From the NCBI GenBank assembly GCA_019973155.2, contig BPQB01000067.1:1-64000 (forward strand): a DNA stretch of 64,000 bases. The letters are read 5' to 3'. Source of the stretch: Phanerochaete sordida. Taxonomy: Eukaryota > Basidiomycota > Agaricomycetes > Polyporales > Phanerochaetaceae. A program made the position numbers and the translations under genes. The notes under the pieces were generated by a model. That model ran no database searches. It was not told the DNA's origin and worked only from the letters and a program-made list of their open reading frames with translations. This document shows, in pieces, positions 1 to 11,897 of this stretch (within the stretch, counting starts at the first letter, position 1; every line of letters starts with the position of its first letter).

Positions 1-1625
1 GGCAAAGACCACACGCACCTCCTCGTCCACACCCCTCGACGACGACGACGATCCCGAGTTCCGCGCGCTCGCAGAAGAAGGTCAAGACATCGACCAAGAC
101 GCAGTGGACTTCTCCGTCGAGGATGAGTAGGACGAGGATGACGAGGATGACGAGCTCGATACCGACGCCGAGGCTTTCGACGAGGAGGAGATTGCGGCGG
201 TCATTGCAGCGGTCCAGGCCGAGCACGAGTTGTCGCTCGCTGATCAACGCTTCGCACGATTCACGGTCACCAAGGTGCGTCGCACTATAACTTCTTGTTC
301 TACTGTATCACTTACATTCTCGCAGATCGTCGAACTCGCCAAGCGAGTATTCCATTCGCCCACGATCCGCGCGGACTTGAAGAGCTGTTGCATCAAGGAC
401 AAGGTTGCGGACCTTCAAATGATTCGCGCAATCCCTACGCGATGGAATTCCCTCGCGCAGGCCATCGGGCGTGTGCTCAAGCTTCGTGCCCCGCTCACTC
501 GCCTCCTCAAGCTGCCGAAGTACAACAAGAAAGGAAAGAAGGGGCTAGCACGCTTCTATCTCGAGGACGAAGAGTGGGACCTCCTCACGCAGCTTCACGG
601 GGTCCTTGTGGTACGTCTTCATCTGCAACGTGAGTTCCTCGTGCTGATAAGCTGCGTGAAGATCTTCCTCAAAGCGACCGAGCGGATCTCCCAGTCGAAC
701 GTCCCTCTCCTACACGAAGTTATCCCCGTGATCGACATAATCTCGGGCTGGCTCATCGAGAGCATGGCCAACGCGGACGGTGCTCTTTCCACGCAGGTTC
801 GGTATGGGGCCGTCCTCGGCTGGAAGCTACTGAACAAGTATTACTCCGCAACTGACGAGTCAATCATGTACCGCTGCATTATGAGTGAGCCTTTCAGTAC
901 GCTCATGGTCTGACACCACTAAACTACCTTCTAGTGCTTCATCCCAAGCACAAACTCGAATATTTCCGGGAGCAGAAGTGGAAGACGACATGGATCACCG
1001 CCGCCGAAGAGCTCCTGCGGCAGGAATGGGAGCTACACTACAAACCCAAGCCCGACGAGAATGCCTCGGCATCGGCATCCCAGTCTCAGGTACGCCCATG
1101 CGCTCGCGAGTCATAGCGGACCGGCAGCTGATCTCGGTCGTGAGTTTAGACTACTGACAACGATCCCTTCGCGTCCCTCGACACGTTTACCCTCGACGGC
1201 GATGGGGACATCCTCGACAACTGGCTGCAAACCCCAACGACCCGAAGCTGCAACGATCCGCTAGGCTTTTGGGATCAGCACCGCAAGGCCGGCGGCATAT
1301 GGGAGCCTCTTGCGCGCATGGCGCTCGATTTTCTGTCTGCTCCAGGTACGCATTTCCCTTATCTCGGCCGTTCCCCAGGGCCTTACTGACCGCCTCGTTA
1401 GCGGCATCCACCGACGTAGAGCGTGCGTTCTCTTGAGGCGGCCTGACCGTCTCGAAGCGACGACACTCTCTCAATGACGAGTCGACCCGAGCTGCGACGG
1501 TTATCAGCTCCTGGGCGTCTATCCCTGGGCTGATCCCCGAGCAAGCCATTGTCGCCACGTTCGCTGACAAGGCCAAGCGCGGCAAGAAGAAGGGTACAGA
1601 CAATGATGTAGAACTCATAGAATAG
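1..1625 (+). mobile_element. decayed hAT-family transposase, 3' part (5' end outside window)
   Basis: The strand reads as broken pieces of an hAT transposase. A long acidic stretch comes first, followed by a segment with the motif IRAIPTRWNSLAQAI (about 422-466). A region LHPKHKLEYF lies near 940-970. The C-terminal dimerisation domain (about 1150-1620) reads DPLGFWDQHRKAGGIWEPLA, then AASTDVERAFS, GGLTVSKRRHSLND and SSWASIPGLIPEQA. It is interrupted by in-frame stops: TAG at 128-130, and TGA at 1434-1436 where the family has Arg after AFS, consistent with CGA to TGA decay. Short intron-like gaps (for example about 1345-1401) separate the pieces. The element is therefore probably inactive. 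The 5' half and left terminus lie outside the window. Downstream, 1650-1830 carries several GGGTA/GAGTA-like motifs that may be subterminal repeats. Confidence 0.85.
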
Positions 1626-1832
1626 CCACCAGACCCAAATAAATGAATATTCTGCTGCGAGTCATTGCCCGAGTACCTACGGGTAAATACATGGGACAAT
1701 ACCTGAGACCCAGAGCCGCAGTGAGCCGTGGGAAACGGGTGAGTCGGAGCCGCGAGTAGGCATACCTGTGAGTATTCGCCGCGGCTCAACCTATGGGTAC
1801 TTGCGAGTTTAGGTGACTCGTGCTATGCTTTA

Positions 1833-1989
1833 CCGTTTGTCGTCCCTCGTGCGGCGTTTGTACCCTCGGTCCGCAACACTCTCGCCAATAATTAAGCAGC
1901 ACCCTCGATGGGACTCGTAGCACCAGCATCACCAGCACTCACTGTTGCGGACCGAGGGTACAAAACGCCACACGAGGGACAACAAACGG
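1833..1989. repeat. large imperfect inverted repeat (hairpin)
   Basis: The left arm 1833-1877 and right arm 1944-1989 are reverse complements over about 45 bases, with two C/T differences and one extra base. A 66-base loop (1878-1943) separates them. Both mismatches are CG versus TG, as expected from CpG decay. It could be a miniature inverted-repeat element or a remnant of the end of the adjacent hAT element. No target-site duplication was established. Confidence 0.85.
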
Positions 1990-2048
1990 GGAGCGCGACG
2001 ACGAAGCGCGGCGGAGCGAGTCACGCAGCTAACGCACAACTTGTTCAG

Positions 2049-2126
2049 CTGTCCGTATTGACCAAGATAACATTAGCATAGTATACTACCATACAACGGA
2101 GGCTTACCTGTCCGTATTGACCAAGA
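2049..2126. repeat. pair of 19-base direct repeats
   Basis: The sequence ctgtccgtattgaccaaga occurs at 2049-2067 and again at 2108-2126, 59 bases apart. It lies just downstream of the hairpin in repeat-derived DNA. It may be part of a tandemly organised element end. Confidence 0.75.
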
Positions 2127-3230
2127 GGTCGAGATGACGGACAGGCTACAGGAGCAGGGGTATATATACTACTGAGGGCTGCGCACGGACCAGGCAATCA
2201 TGTGATGTGAAGGTCGCGCGCGTTTCAGAGCGCTTGGGATCGAAGGGCGAAACAGGTCGGAGATGCATCAGCGTGGCTGAGTATTCCGGCCCTTTCGGCG
2301 AGGCTGCGTCCGGGGAGTCATCAGGCATGATGGTTTCGGCCTGGGGAGATCACGAGGCTACGCGCAGAGCCCTGGGGCTGTTCTGACACGTGATGGACCG
2401 ACAGTGACGCGTGTCGGGGACGCTGGCAGCTGTGGTGTGATGTGCCATCAGGAGCGCTGGCGTTAGAGCCAGGCACGTGCCCTGGGCGGCTATGACTCCG
2501 GATGCGTCGAGGGCTGCTCGAGCGCTGGATTAAACCAGGGAAAATCGCAATAAATTGGCGAAAAATAGGGCAGGACCGTCATATACATGACACTCACCAG
2601 CACTCTCCGCGATGCCGGGGAAGTCCTTCAGCCTCGCAAAGCGTGACCGTGAACCTGGTGCCCGAGGCATCAGCGCGCAGCATAGCTTGGTGGGGTCAGG
2701 CAATGCCGCGGGCGGCCTGTCGTTATCCAGGGAAACGATATCCGTATTGAATTTGAAGTAGGCAGAAGTAATGCAATGGTTTTTCCGCCTGGGATTTGCG
2801 AGGAACCGAACGGAGCCTTTGGTTGAACACATGATGTGACCAAGTCGAATACATAGATAACTCAGGAAATCTACGTGATGGATCACGTATGCGGCTCTGC
2901 GATACGGTGAAGATCCTATAGAATACTGTTCCTTTTATTTGCATAATCTGTGGGTGAATATGTGGAGTATCAGCGGCCTCGGATATTTGGCGTATCTCCT
3001 CTGTATCCTGGGGTCAAATATGCAGCATCAGACACAGTGATATTCTGGCATGTCGCAGGCACTGGGAAGCACGTGTATAGAGTGCTTGATGGAAAATTGT
3101 GACACTCTCGCCACCTTCCATATCATCATCTTGCTGAGAGTACCTCCAGCGCGTATATTTCTACGGTATCTACAGGTAATTTTAGACGGTCTCTAGCCAA
3201 CCTTAGTACACAGGCCCAACATGCAGTGAT
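2127..3230. other. no gene recognised; transposon-flanking DNA
   Basis: Only short open frames are present on both strands and none resembles a known family. Together with the repeats on both sides, this looks like degraded insertion sequence rather than a host gene. Confidence 0.6.
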
Positions 3231-3338
3231 TACACCTCAGTGTGTTGATCTGCCGCATATGGACGCTTGATGGACGCATCCCGGCCCCACATCGCGCGCT
3301 TAGTTACCACATGTGGCAGGTCGACGCACTGGGGTGTA
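3231..3338. repeat. second inverted repeat with transition-only divergence
   Basis: Arm 3231-3259 and arm 3310-3338 are reverse complements at 23 of 29 positions. All six differences are transitions, and most involve CpG versus TpG or CpA. The spacer is 50 bases. It is unrelated in sequence to the 1833-1989 hairpin. The region to 3596 holds nothing else recognisable. Confidence 0.75.
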
Positions 3339-3596
3339 CGATGCATTGAGGTGTGAAAGATTGTATCAAGGCATGAATACGCTTATGACATAAAAATCCT
3401 GGGGGATTTGGTTGAGACATGAATATCTTATCGAATTTTACTTTTTATGCATTATTGGCTTAACTTTAAACTACTGTAACTTCATAAGCGGTCACGTGCT
3501 TATCACGTGTGCTACGCGCTAACGCGCTCAAGTATCTAAGCCCTGACTGTCCCTTTACTTTATATCTCCTTGAAAGACCTGCCTCAGCCCTGTGAT

Positions 3597-5007
3597 ATGG
3601 TCTCTCTGACAGAGAGGGTGGACCAACTCCAAGAAGAGAATCTTCGGCTGCGCGAGGTAAGACCAGAATTTCGTGACATGCTGTGCGTGTATGCTGAAAA
3701 ACTCCGCAGTCTCTTGCCACCATCCAACGGTGTGTAACGTTGTGGGATATCTAAAATCTGTTCCCCTCTAAACCTCTGCAGGCAGCTAAGCAGCCTCAGT
3801 GACGCCTCCCTCTCCTCGTCCGGTACGTCCAGTAAGGTTTCCTCCCACGACGTCGAAACTGCGGTCGAGGTGTTGGTGGAAAGCTATCGCTCCCTACGAA
3901 CCGATCACGAGGAAGTAGTGGCTCGCTATGCAGCGGACTGCAGAAAATGGCGCAGATTCAAGCAGTGGCTACTCGTCGGCGTAGATGACAAAGAAGCTTC
4001 CACGCGATTGCCTCTGGCCAAGAAAGTAGGGAAAGAGAATGTCGGGGACGAGGCCTTAGAGGCTGCCGCAGGTGCGTGGCACAAAGTGTCTCGTGGTCTA
4101 GCTGAAACCAGTTACACTGCAGACCTTGCTCTCACTTCTGTCCAAGAACAAGCAGTCGTCGAATCAGCCTCGAAGTCGCTAGGAAAACGACGGGCACGGT
4201 GAGCGATCCTTCTCCCGCAATACCCCCGGTTCTGACCGGCAGAAGCGAGAGTCCAGCGAGCCCTACCCCTACTCGCAAGGCCAGACTCGTAGTCAATCAG
4301 GTTGAGGACGCAGATGATCTCGAGACCGACAACGCAGCTAGCAAGCCGCTACGTCGGAATGGACGATACTCGCATTACGAGTGTGTCCTCCGAACTGCCC
4401 TGCTGGATGAGACACTGACGTCTTTCAAGGCAGGAAGCGCTCTCGAACTCCGCCTCCGCCTCTAAGATCAACAAAGGTGAGGCTGGCTTCAAGTACGAGG
4501 AGGTCGTTCGCAACAAGCAGGAACGAAGACGCCTGCACGGCACAGACTGTGAATGCTGTCGAGACGTGCGTACCCTCCGCTACGCGCATTCCTATTCTCT
4601 CGATCCCTGTCGCAGTATTATGAAGCCGTCGGCCCTCTCCCCGCCCGCCTCCAAGCTCCTCTGTGGCGTACACCGCCTTCCTCCCCAGCGAAGAGGCGCC
4701 CCGGTCACTCGCACCTTGCCAATGACTCCTCTGGCGACGAGCACGATGTGGATGTTCAGGACCACAAGCAGCAGATCTCGCGTCACCGCGCTCGGTGGGA
4801 AGCACCGAAGACGCCGCCTGGATACTGGAATATCGGATTCCCCGATACGCAAGAGGTCGAGGCCATTCATAAGGCAGCGGCAGAGCTACGCGAGCAAGAA
4901 GCGAAGAAAGCTAGGCGCGAGTCGGAGGCCAGGTGAGTCCCTTCTGCTGCTGCGTCTCGTACGACTGACAGCCTGGCCGCAGGACGGGGAGCAGCAAACG
5001 CAAATGA
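3597..5007 (+). CDS. CTP1: Ctp1/Sae2/CtIP-type DNA end-resection factor
   Basis: Family members act with Mre11-Rad50-Nbs1 to start resection of double-strand breaks. The C-terminal signature is clear: FKYEEVVRNKQERRRLHG, then the zinc-type pair DCECC, then SRHRARW (the RHR DNA-contact motif) and TPPGYWNIGFPDTQE. The N-terminus MVSLTERVDQLQEENLRLRE is a short heptad-like coiled coil, expected for Ctp1/CtIP tetramerisation. The middle is low-complexity and Ser/Thr-Pro rich. Introns restoring the frame are 3657-3709, 3730-3781, 4199-4242, one near 4383-4432, 4566-4615 and 4933-4982. The one near 4383 lacks an obvious strong donor in phase, so that join is uncertain. The start is the ATG opening the coiled coil. 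The reading ends RTGSSKRK. The gene lies directly beside the decayed transposon. Confidence 0.88.
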
Positions 5008-5291
5008 GTCTATACCCCGACCACAAGGACAACTGAACGCCACCGCGTTTTCGACACATTCATACCCTACAGTGCAACTTTCACTAATCATACCCCGACG
5101 CGCATTATTTCTACAATGCTACAATGTTGATACACCACTTGCTTGTACATTACCTGCACCATGCGATTATTCTCGGAGCTCGCGAACCTCTCACGAGTGA
5201 TAGGACTCGCCGACAATCGTTCTAGCACGCAAGATACTGCCGAGAAGGCGCGCCGGATTGTGCGCCATGACGAATGAAGCCCAGAAGGGCT

Positions 5292-7430
5292 CTATGACCG
5301 TAGCAGATTAGCCCGAACCCGAGTATGAGCGACGGCGAGCGCACGGTAATGAGCAAAAATGGTCGAGATAGGCAGTGTCTGGTTCTGTTCTTCGTCAGTG
5401 CTGTATCTAGGGTATCACTCGACAGTGACTGACCTGGATGCGTAGTAGCGAGTCGTCTCGCCCCCGCGTGAACACGATGCCGCCTTCCGGTATTGATCAG
5501 CTACCGACTAGTCGAAGGCGATATACGCTCACCTGGCAGTCTCCGCGGGTCCTTGAGACGTAAGAGTAGAGCAAACAGTGGAAACTGGTTCACCAATACG
5601 AGCGCGACATTGAGGCCGGCAAGGATGAGCGATGTGACTAATTGCGACTATCAGGAAGATGTGAGTGAGAGCACTGGTAAGCCTGGCGGTATGGGAGCCT
5701 ACCACCGCAAACAAAGCATAATACGTGAGTGTCGTAGGAAATATGAAGGCGGCCAAGGTAAAGAGGATAGTTCCGAACAGTAGCTGGTCGAGATCATAGC
5801 TCCACGAGTCGACGCGGTGGCGCAGGACGTTGTACCGTTTGCCGCGGAACAGATTCCACAAGGAGCTTGCGATGTTGAGCTGCAGCCGGTAGACAAGGCA
5901 CGAGATGTAGTAGCAAAGGCGGACATGCGCAGTCGTCAAAGCGAGGACGTCGGAGCACAGCGAGATCGTGAGCGTGACACCGCATGTGCCGACAGCTCCG
6001 GCAAAGTAGATGAGCTGAGGCAGGTATGGCAACAGGACGGCCTGGAGTACTCCTGCGTGGTATTCAGATCGTGCCATCGAGACAGTGGCAAATGCTAGGG
6101 CACATACTGTTCCATCCCGTCACTGCACCTAACAGGAGATGGCAATAAAACTGGCTCAGTTCACTGTTGAGTTTCAATCCAGCGGGCCAGTTATTGAGCC
6201 ACACTAGTACCCATTGCAGGTCGTCAATGAGTAGTCTCTGTAGAAGTGATCAGATAATGTGTGCATCAAATAGATCATACGACGATATGTACCCTGATAT
6301 ACTCTTCGAGGATAGTGGCAATTTGAGCTGCATGTTCGCATATGATGGTGCCTACAGCCCAGCCGATGATAATGTCATTGAGAATAAGCCAAATGCAATT
6401 GTAGAATCTGTTCAAGTCAACGGCCGCCCCATGCGTAGGCAGAGTGGAAGGCTTACGCGATGTATTGCGAAATTAGGGCTGTCGTAATTATTGGGGCCAG
6501 CCGCGGATAATCTCCTGGCAACGACAGGACCTGTGCTATGCGTGTTGTGACCTGACTGACTGGACACTGATTAGCTGAATTAAAGCAGCATTGGCAGGCC
6601 TGAATCTTACAAAGTACAGAACACTGTAGGGCGGTCAAGGTTACGCGAGCCGGGATGGTTTCTCGACATTTCTTTACGATGTTTGAGACGAGATCCTGAT
6701 GTCTTCGGAAACGGTCCGAGGTCGGAACTCCTAGCTGCGATACACGACTACGACACGGACTGAATAATTGCCCATAGTTGAGCTAGCGTCGATAAGCTAT
6801 AGGCAGTGCCGTTGATGAGTACCTTGCCTTACCTGATGAATCGTTTCGGGCCGTAGTATTGATGACGAAGAAACAGGCAGACGTGTTGGGTCTAAACCAA
6901 TCAAGGCATCCGGAGATGTCTTGTCAGAGACAGCATGTCGCGGTGAAGGGCCGGCGGAGGGTTTGAAGAGATGCAGCTGGGCGTCGAGTGTGTACAACTG
7001 CAATCGACGGAGGTCAGGTCTTGAGTAGAGAATCAGTCGGTGAGAACCATCTGTATAGAGTCACGGTAAGGAGGTTGGCCTAGGCGTGAATGAGACACTT
7101 GCAGGCGGCGTCATAGAAGCTTAGCTCGGGGCGCGGTTTTGCAAATGTGCAGCGGCCAAGGATTACAGGACAGTCGCCGAGCAGCTCGCTCGGAACATCG
7201 ATCCCAGATTGCGCGACAAGCCGCTGCAAAGTAACCTGCGCGTGCTCGGACTGTACAGCCGGAATTTGTCGTGTCAGCGACGACGTCAGAGAGGTGGCGG
7301 CGGGATGGCTCACAGAGTCAGCGTCGAGGACGCCGCACACGACGACGACGGGCGATGTCCAGCCGTAGAGGTACCCTGAGGAGGTGATGTCGTCTGGACA
7401 GAGGACCGAGGCTGGAGGCGGACGAGCCAT
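5292..7430 (-). CDS. GPI1: Gpi1/PIG-Q subunit of the GPI-GlcNAc transferase
   Basis: Gpi1 is a membrane subunit of the ER complex that adds GlcNAc to phosphatidylinositol, the first step of GPI-anchor synthesis. Diagnostic blocks in order are GYLYGW near the N-terminus, FYNCIWLILNDIIIGWAVG, WLNNWPAGLKLNSELSQFY, RLCYYISCLVYRLQLNI, SSLWNLFRGKRYNVLRHRVD and YDLDQLLFGTILFTLAAF. Several hydrophobic segments are visible. Likely exons (5' to 3') are 7430-7103, 7050-6833, 6782-6457, 6417-6293, 6237-6129, 6094-5703, 5647-5533, 5483-5434 and 5384-5292. The first intron fits only as GC-AG (donor GCAAGT). An upstream in-frame ATG at 7514 would add 28 residues. The start at 7430 is chosen because family conservation begins shortly after it. 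The third and last exons are the least certain. It is head-to-head with the Rho gene. Confidence 0.9.
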
Positions 7431-7728
7431 GCTGGGTGCTGGCGGCTGCGTCGGTGTTTGCGCAGAACGCAATCTCGATGGGCGGGCGGGCGCATCAGCG
7501 GCGGCTAATTTCACGTGACGGGGGAGGTTGGTTCCTCGCGTGTGCTGGGTCGAGCAGACGGCATTGGCTGGGCCTCCCTTGTCCTCCTCGCCCTTTGTCC
7601 GCCAAACACGCCCCGCACGCGTCTTTCACCCCGCGCCCACGGTGGGTGGCCACCGCTCTCTTTCTCTCCTCCCCACACTGACCACAGCCATGCTCGCCCA
7701 TCTCAGACGTTCCTCGCTGCACGCTGCC

Positions 7729-8520
7729 ATGGATACTTCCGCCTATCCAGCATCCACATCCCGGAGACCCGACGTGAAGAAGAAACTGGTTGTCGTCGGA
7801 GACGGTGCGCAGGACATCTTCCGGTTAACCTCTTTCCCTGGCTCACAAGCTTCCGCAATCCACCAGGCGGATGTGGCAAGACCTGTTTGCTCATCGTATA
7901 CGCGGAGAACCGATTTCCCGAGGTACGACACCACTCCTTGATCTCGAGGTCGTCCGTATCAACCGCACCTTCCAGGCATATGTCCCCACAGTCTTCGAGA
8001 ACTACGTGACACAGGTCAACTACGAGGGCAAGCTCGTCGAACTAGCACTGTGGGATACCGCCGGCCAAGAAGAATACGATCGACTACGACCCCTCAGCTA
8101 TCCCGAATCCGACGTCATCCTCATTGTCTTTTCTGTCGACTTCCCCGTTAGTCTGGCAAATGTGCAGGACAAGGTTAGTGGCCGCATTCGCGTCTGCCAA
8201 TCGTCACGAGATCTGACTTGCTCGTACAGTGGTACCCTGAAGTGGCCCATTTCTGCGAAGGCACACCATTAATTCTTGTCGGAACCAAGATCGATCTTCG
8301 ACGCGATGAGCAAACAAAGCGAATGCTCAGTGCGCAAGGCCAGACACCAATAACACCTGAGCAGGGCGCAGCCGTCGCGCGCGAGATTGGAGCCAAATAC
8401 ATTGAGTGCTCAGCGAAGCAGGGAGCCGGTGTACAGGAAGTGTTCTCGCTTGCTCTCAAGGAGAGCATGCGTGGTCGATGGGGGAAGATGGTCAAGCAGC
8501 GACGGTGTGTCATTACATGA
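7729..8520 (+). CDS. Rho-family small GTPase (Rho4-like)
   Basis: Four exons join into a full Rho GTPase, with introns of about 50-60 bases starting after GDG, FPE and the DKW-type block. Motifs are the P-loop GDGGCGKT, effector loop [10 protein letters not shown], switch [21 protein letters not shown], NKxD-type GTKIDL and ECSAKQG. The C-terminus is [11 protein letters not shown]: a basic patch plus a CaaX box, so prenylation and membrane attachment are expected. [11 protein letters not shown] and [14 protein letters not shown] resemble Rho4 more than Rho1 or Rho3, but I would not fix the orthology. Rho GTPases steer actin, polarity and wall synthesis. A second in-frame ATG at 7690 would add 13 residues. 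7729 was preferred for its ATGG context. Confidence 0.93.
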
Positions 8521-8617
8521 AGGACGCGGACTGCCACGGACTCTTTTCTCTGTATATCACCCATAATCTATCTTCGCATGGTAGACAGTTGCTTTCTAGG
8601 ATTGTATTCACAGTGTT

Positions 8618-9307
8618 TTATTCCCTTTTGCTCTGATATAAACGGATTCCGAGGCGGTTATGGACCTTGCTGAAGACGAATGCCATGTAGCAGAACACGG
8701 CGAGTACAGTGAGCGCGGTGCCTGTCTGAACAAAGGCAAGGTCATCTGATAACCCGATAGGAATCACCAGCGGGACGTCCTTCGCTGACGGGGCACTCGC
8801 TAGCGGGATCGTGAAGATGTCTTCGCGAGAGGTCATCAGCTGAGCGATGGCCGGAACATGATAGCACGCACCCTGCCCCTTTCCACATTCCCAAAACGCC
8901 TGTGGTGGCGGAACATACGCTACTGCGTAGGCTTCTCCCCTCGGCCTACTCGAAGGCAGACCATACCGGCCGTGCAGAGGGAGCGCGACTTCCGTGACGC
9001 CCTCCGCGTGTTCAACGTCCGACGGGAGCTTGACGTCGAGGCGCAGGCGAGTGTTCCGTTGCTCTACAGCGGACACAGGACGCTCGAGGTCAGGGTAGGC
9101 GTCGATGGTGTACGTATAGTCATCGGCGCGCAGGTCGAGCTCATACGGGTCAGCGAACACGTCGGGCGGGAGGATGTAGTCGACGTGTAGGGCGTGGCAG
9201 CCGGGCGGGCGCCGCCATGTGAGCGTGGTGTCGTGTGTGAAGTGGAAGCCTACATTGTCGTCGACGGAGGACGCGACGGTGCCGGGGTGCTGGCGAGGGG
9301 AGGTCAT
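8618..9307 (-). CDS. PBN1: Pbn1/PIG-X subunit of GPI mannosyltransferase I
   Basis: PIG-X/Pbn1 is an ER membrane protein that stabilises the catalytic mannosyltransferase PIG-M/Gpi14 in GPI-anchor synthesis. Family blocks are HVDYILPPDVFADPYEL, then the run of conserved Pro/Arg positions around LPLHGRYGLPSS, and a single C-terminal membrane segment (TALTVLAVFCYMAFVFS) followed by a short basic tail. No intron is needed. The open frame continues upstream to 9604, but that stretch runs through the 5' end of the divergent PFK2 gene and is unlike the family. The ATG at 9307 (MTSPRQHPG) is therefore taken as the start. Confidence 0.82.
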   Translation of the reverse strand: MTSPRQHPGTVASSVDDNVGFHFTHDTTLTWRRPPGCHALHVDYILPPDVFADPYELDLRADDYTYTIDAYPDLERPVSAVEQRNTRLRLDVKLPSDVEHAEGVTEVALPLHGRYGLPSSRPRGEAYAVAYVPPPQAFWECGKGQGACYHVPAIAQLMTSREDIFTIPLASAPSAKDVPLVIPIGLSDDLAFVQTGTALTVLAVFCYMAFVFSKVHNRLGIRLYQSKRE

Positions 9308-9450
9308 GGGCGTGGCGAGAGTTGTGTGGGCTTGTTGGCCCGCGTGCTCGGTCCGCGGATCAGACTTGTCCCGTCCCGCATCCGAGTCCGCATCTGGCTT
9401 GGCTGCTCTCCCCCACCGCGACCTCTCTACCTCTCCCTGCATCCGCCACC

Positions 9451-11785
<2,335 letters not shown>

Positions 11786-11897
11786 AGGTGCCACAACTTT
11801 TCCCGATACCTCATGGAACACGAGCAGAATCCCAAATGTGCAATATAATAACCGGAATGTGATGATAATACAGACAGTCTAATGCGCGCGTTCAAAA

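Noticed and set aside
2502..2886. Small open frames 82-118 codons as possible genes in the repeat strip
   Set aside because: They overlap on opposite strands, have no homology I recognise and sit in decayed transposon DNA.
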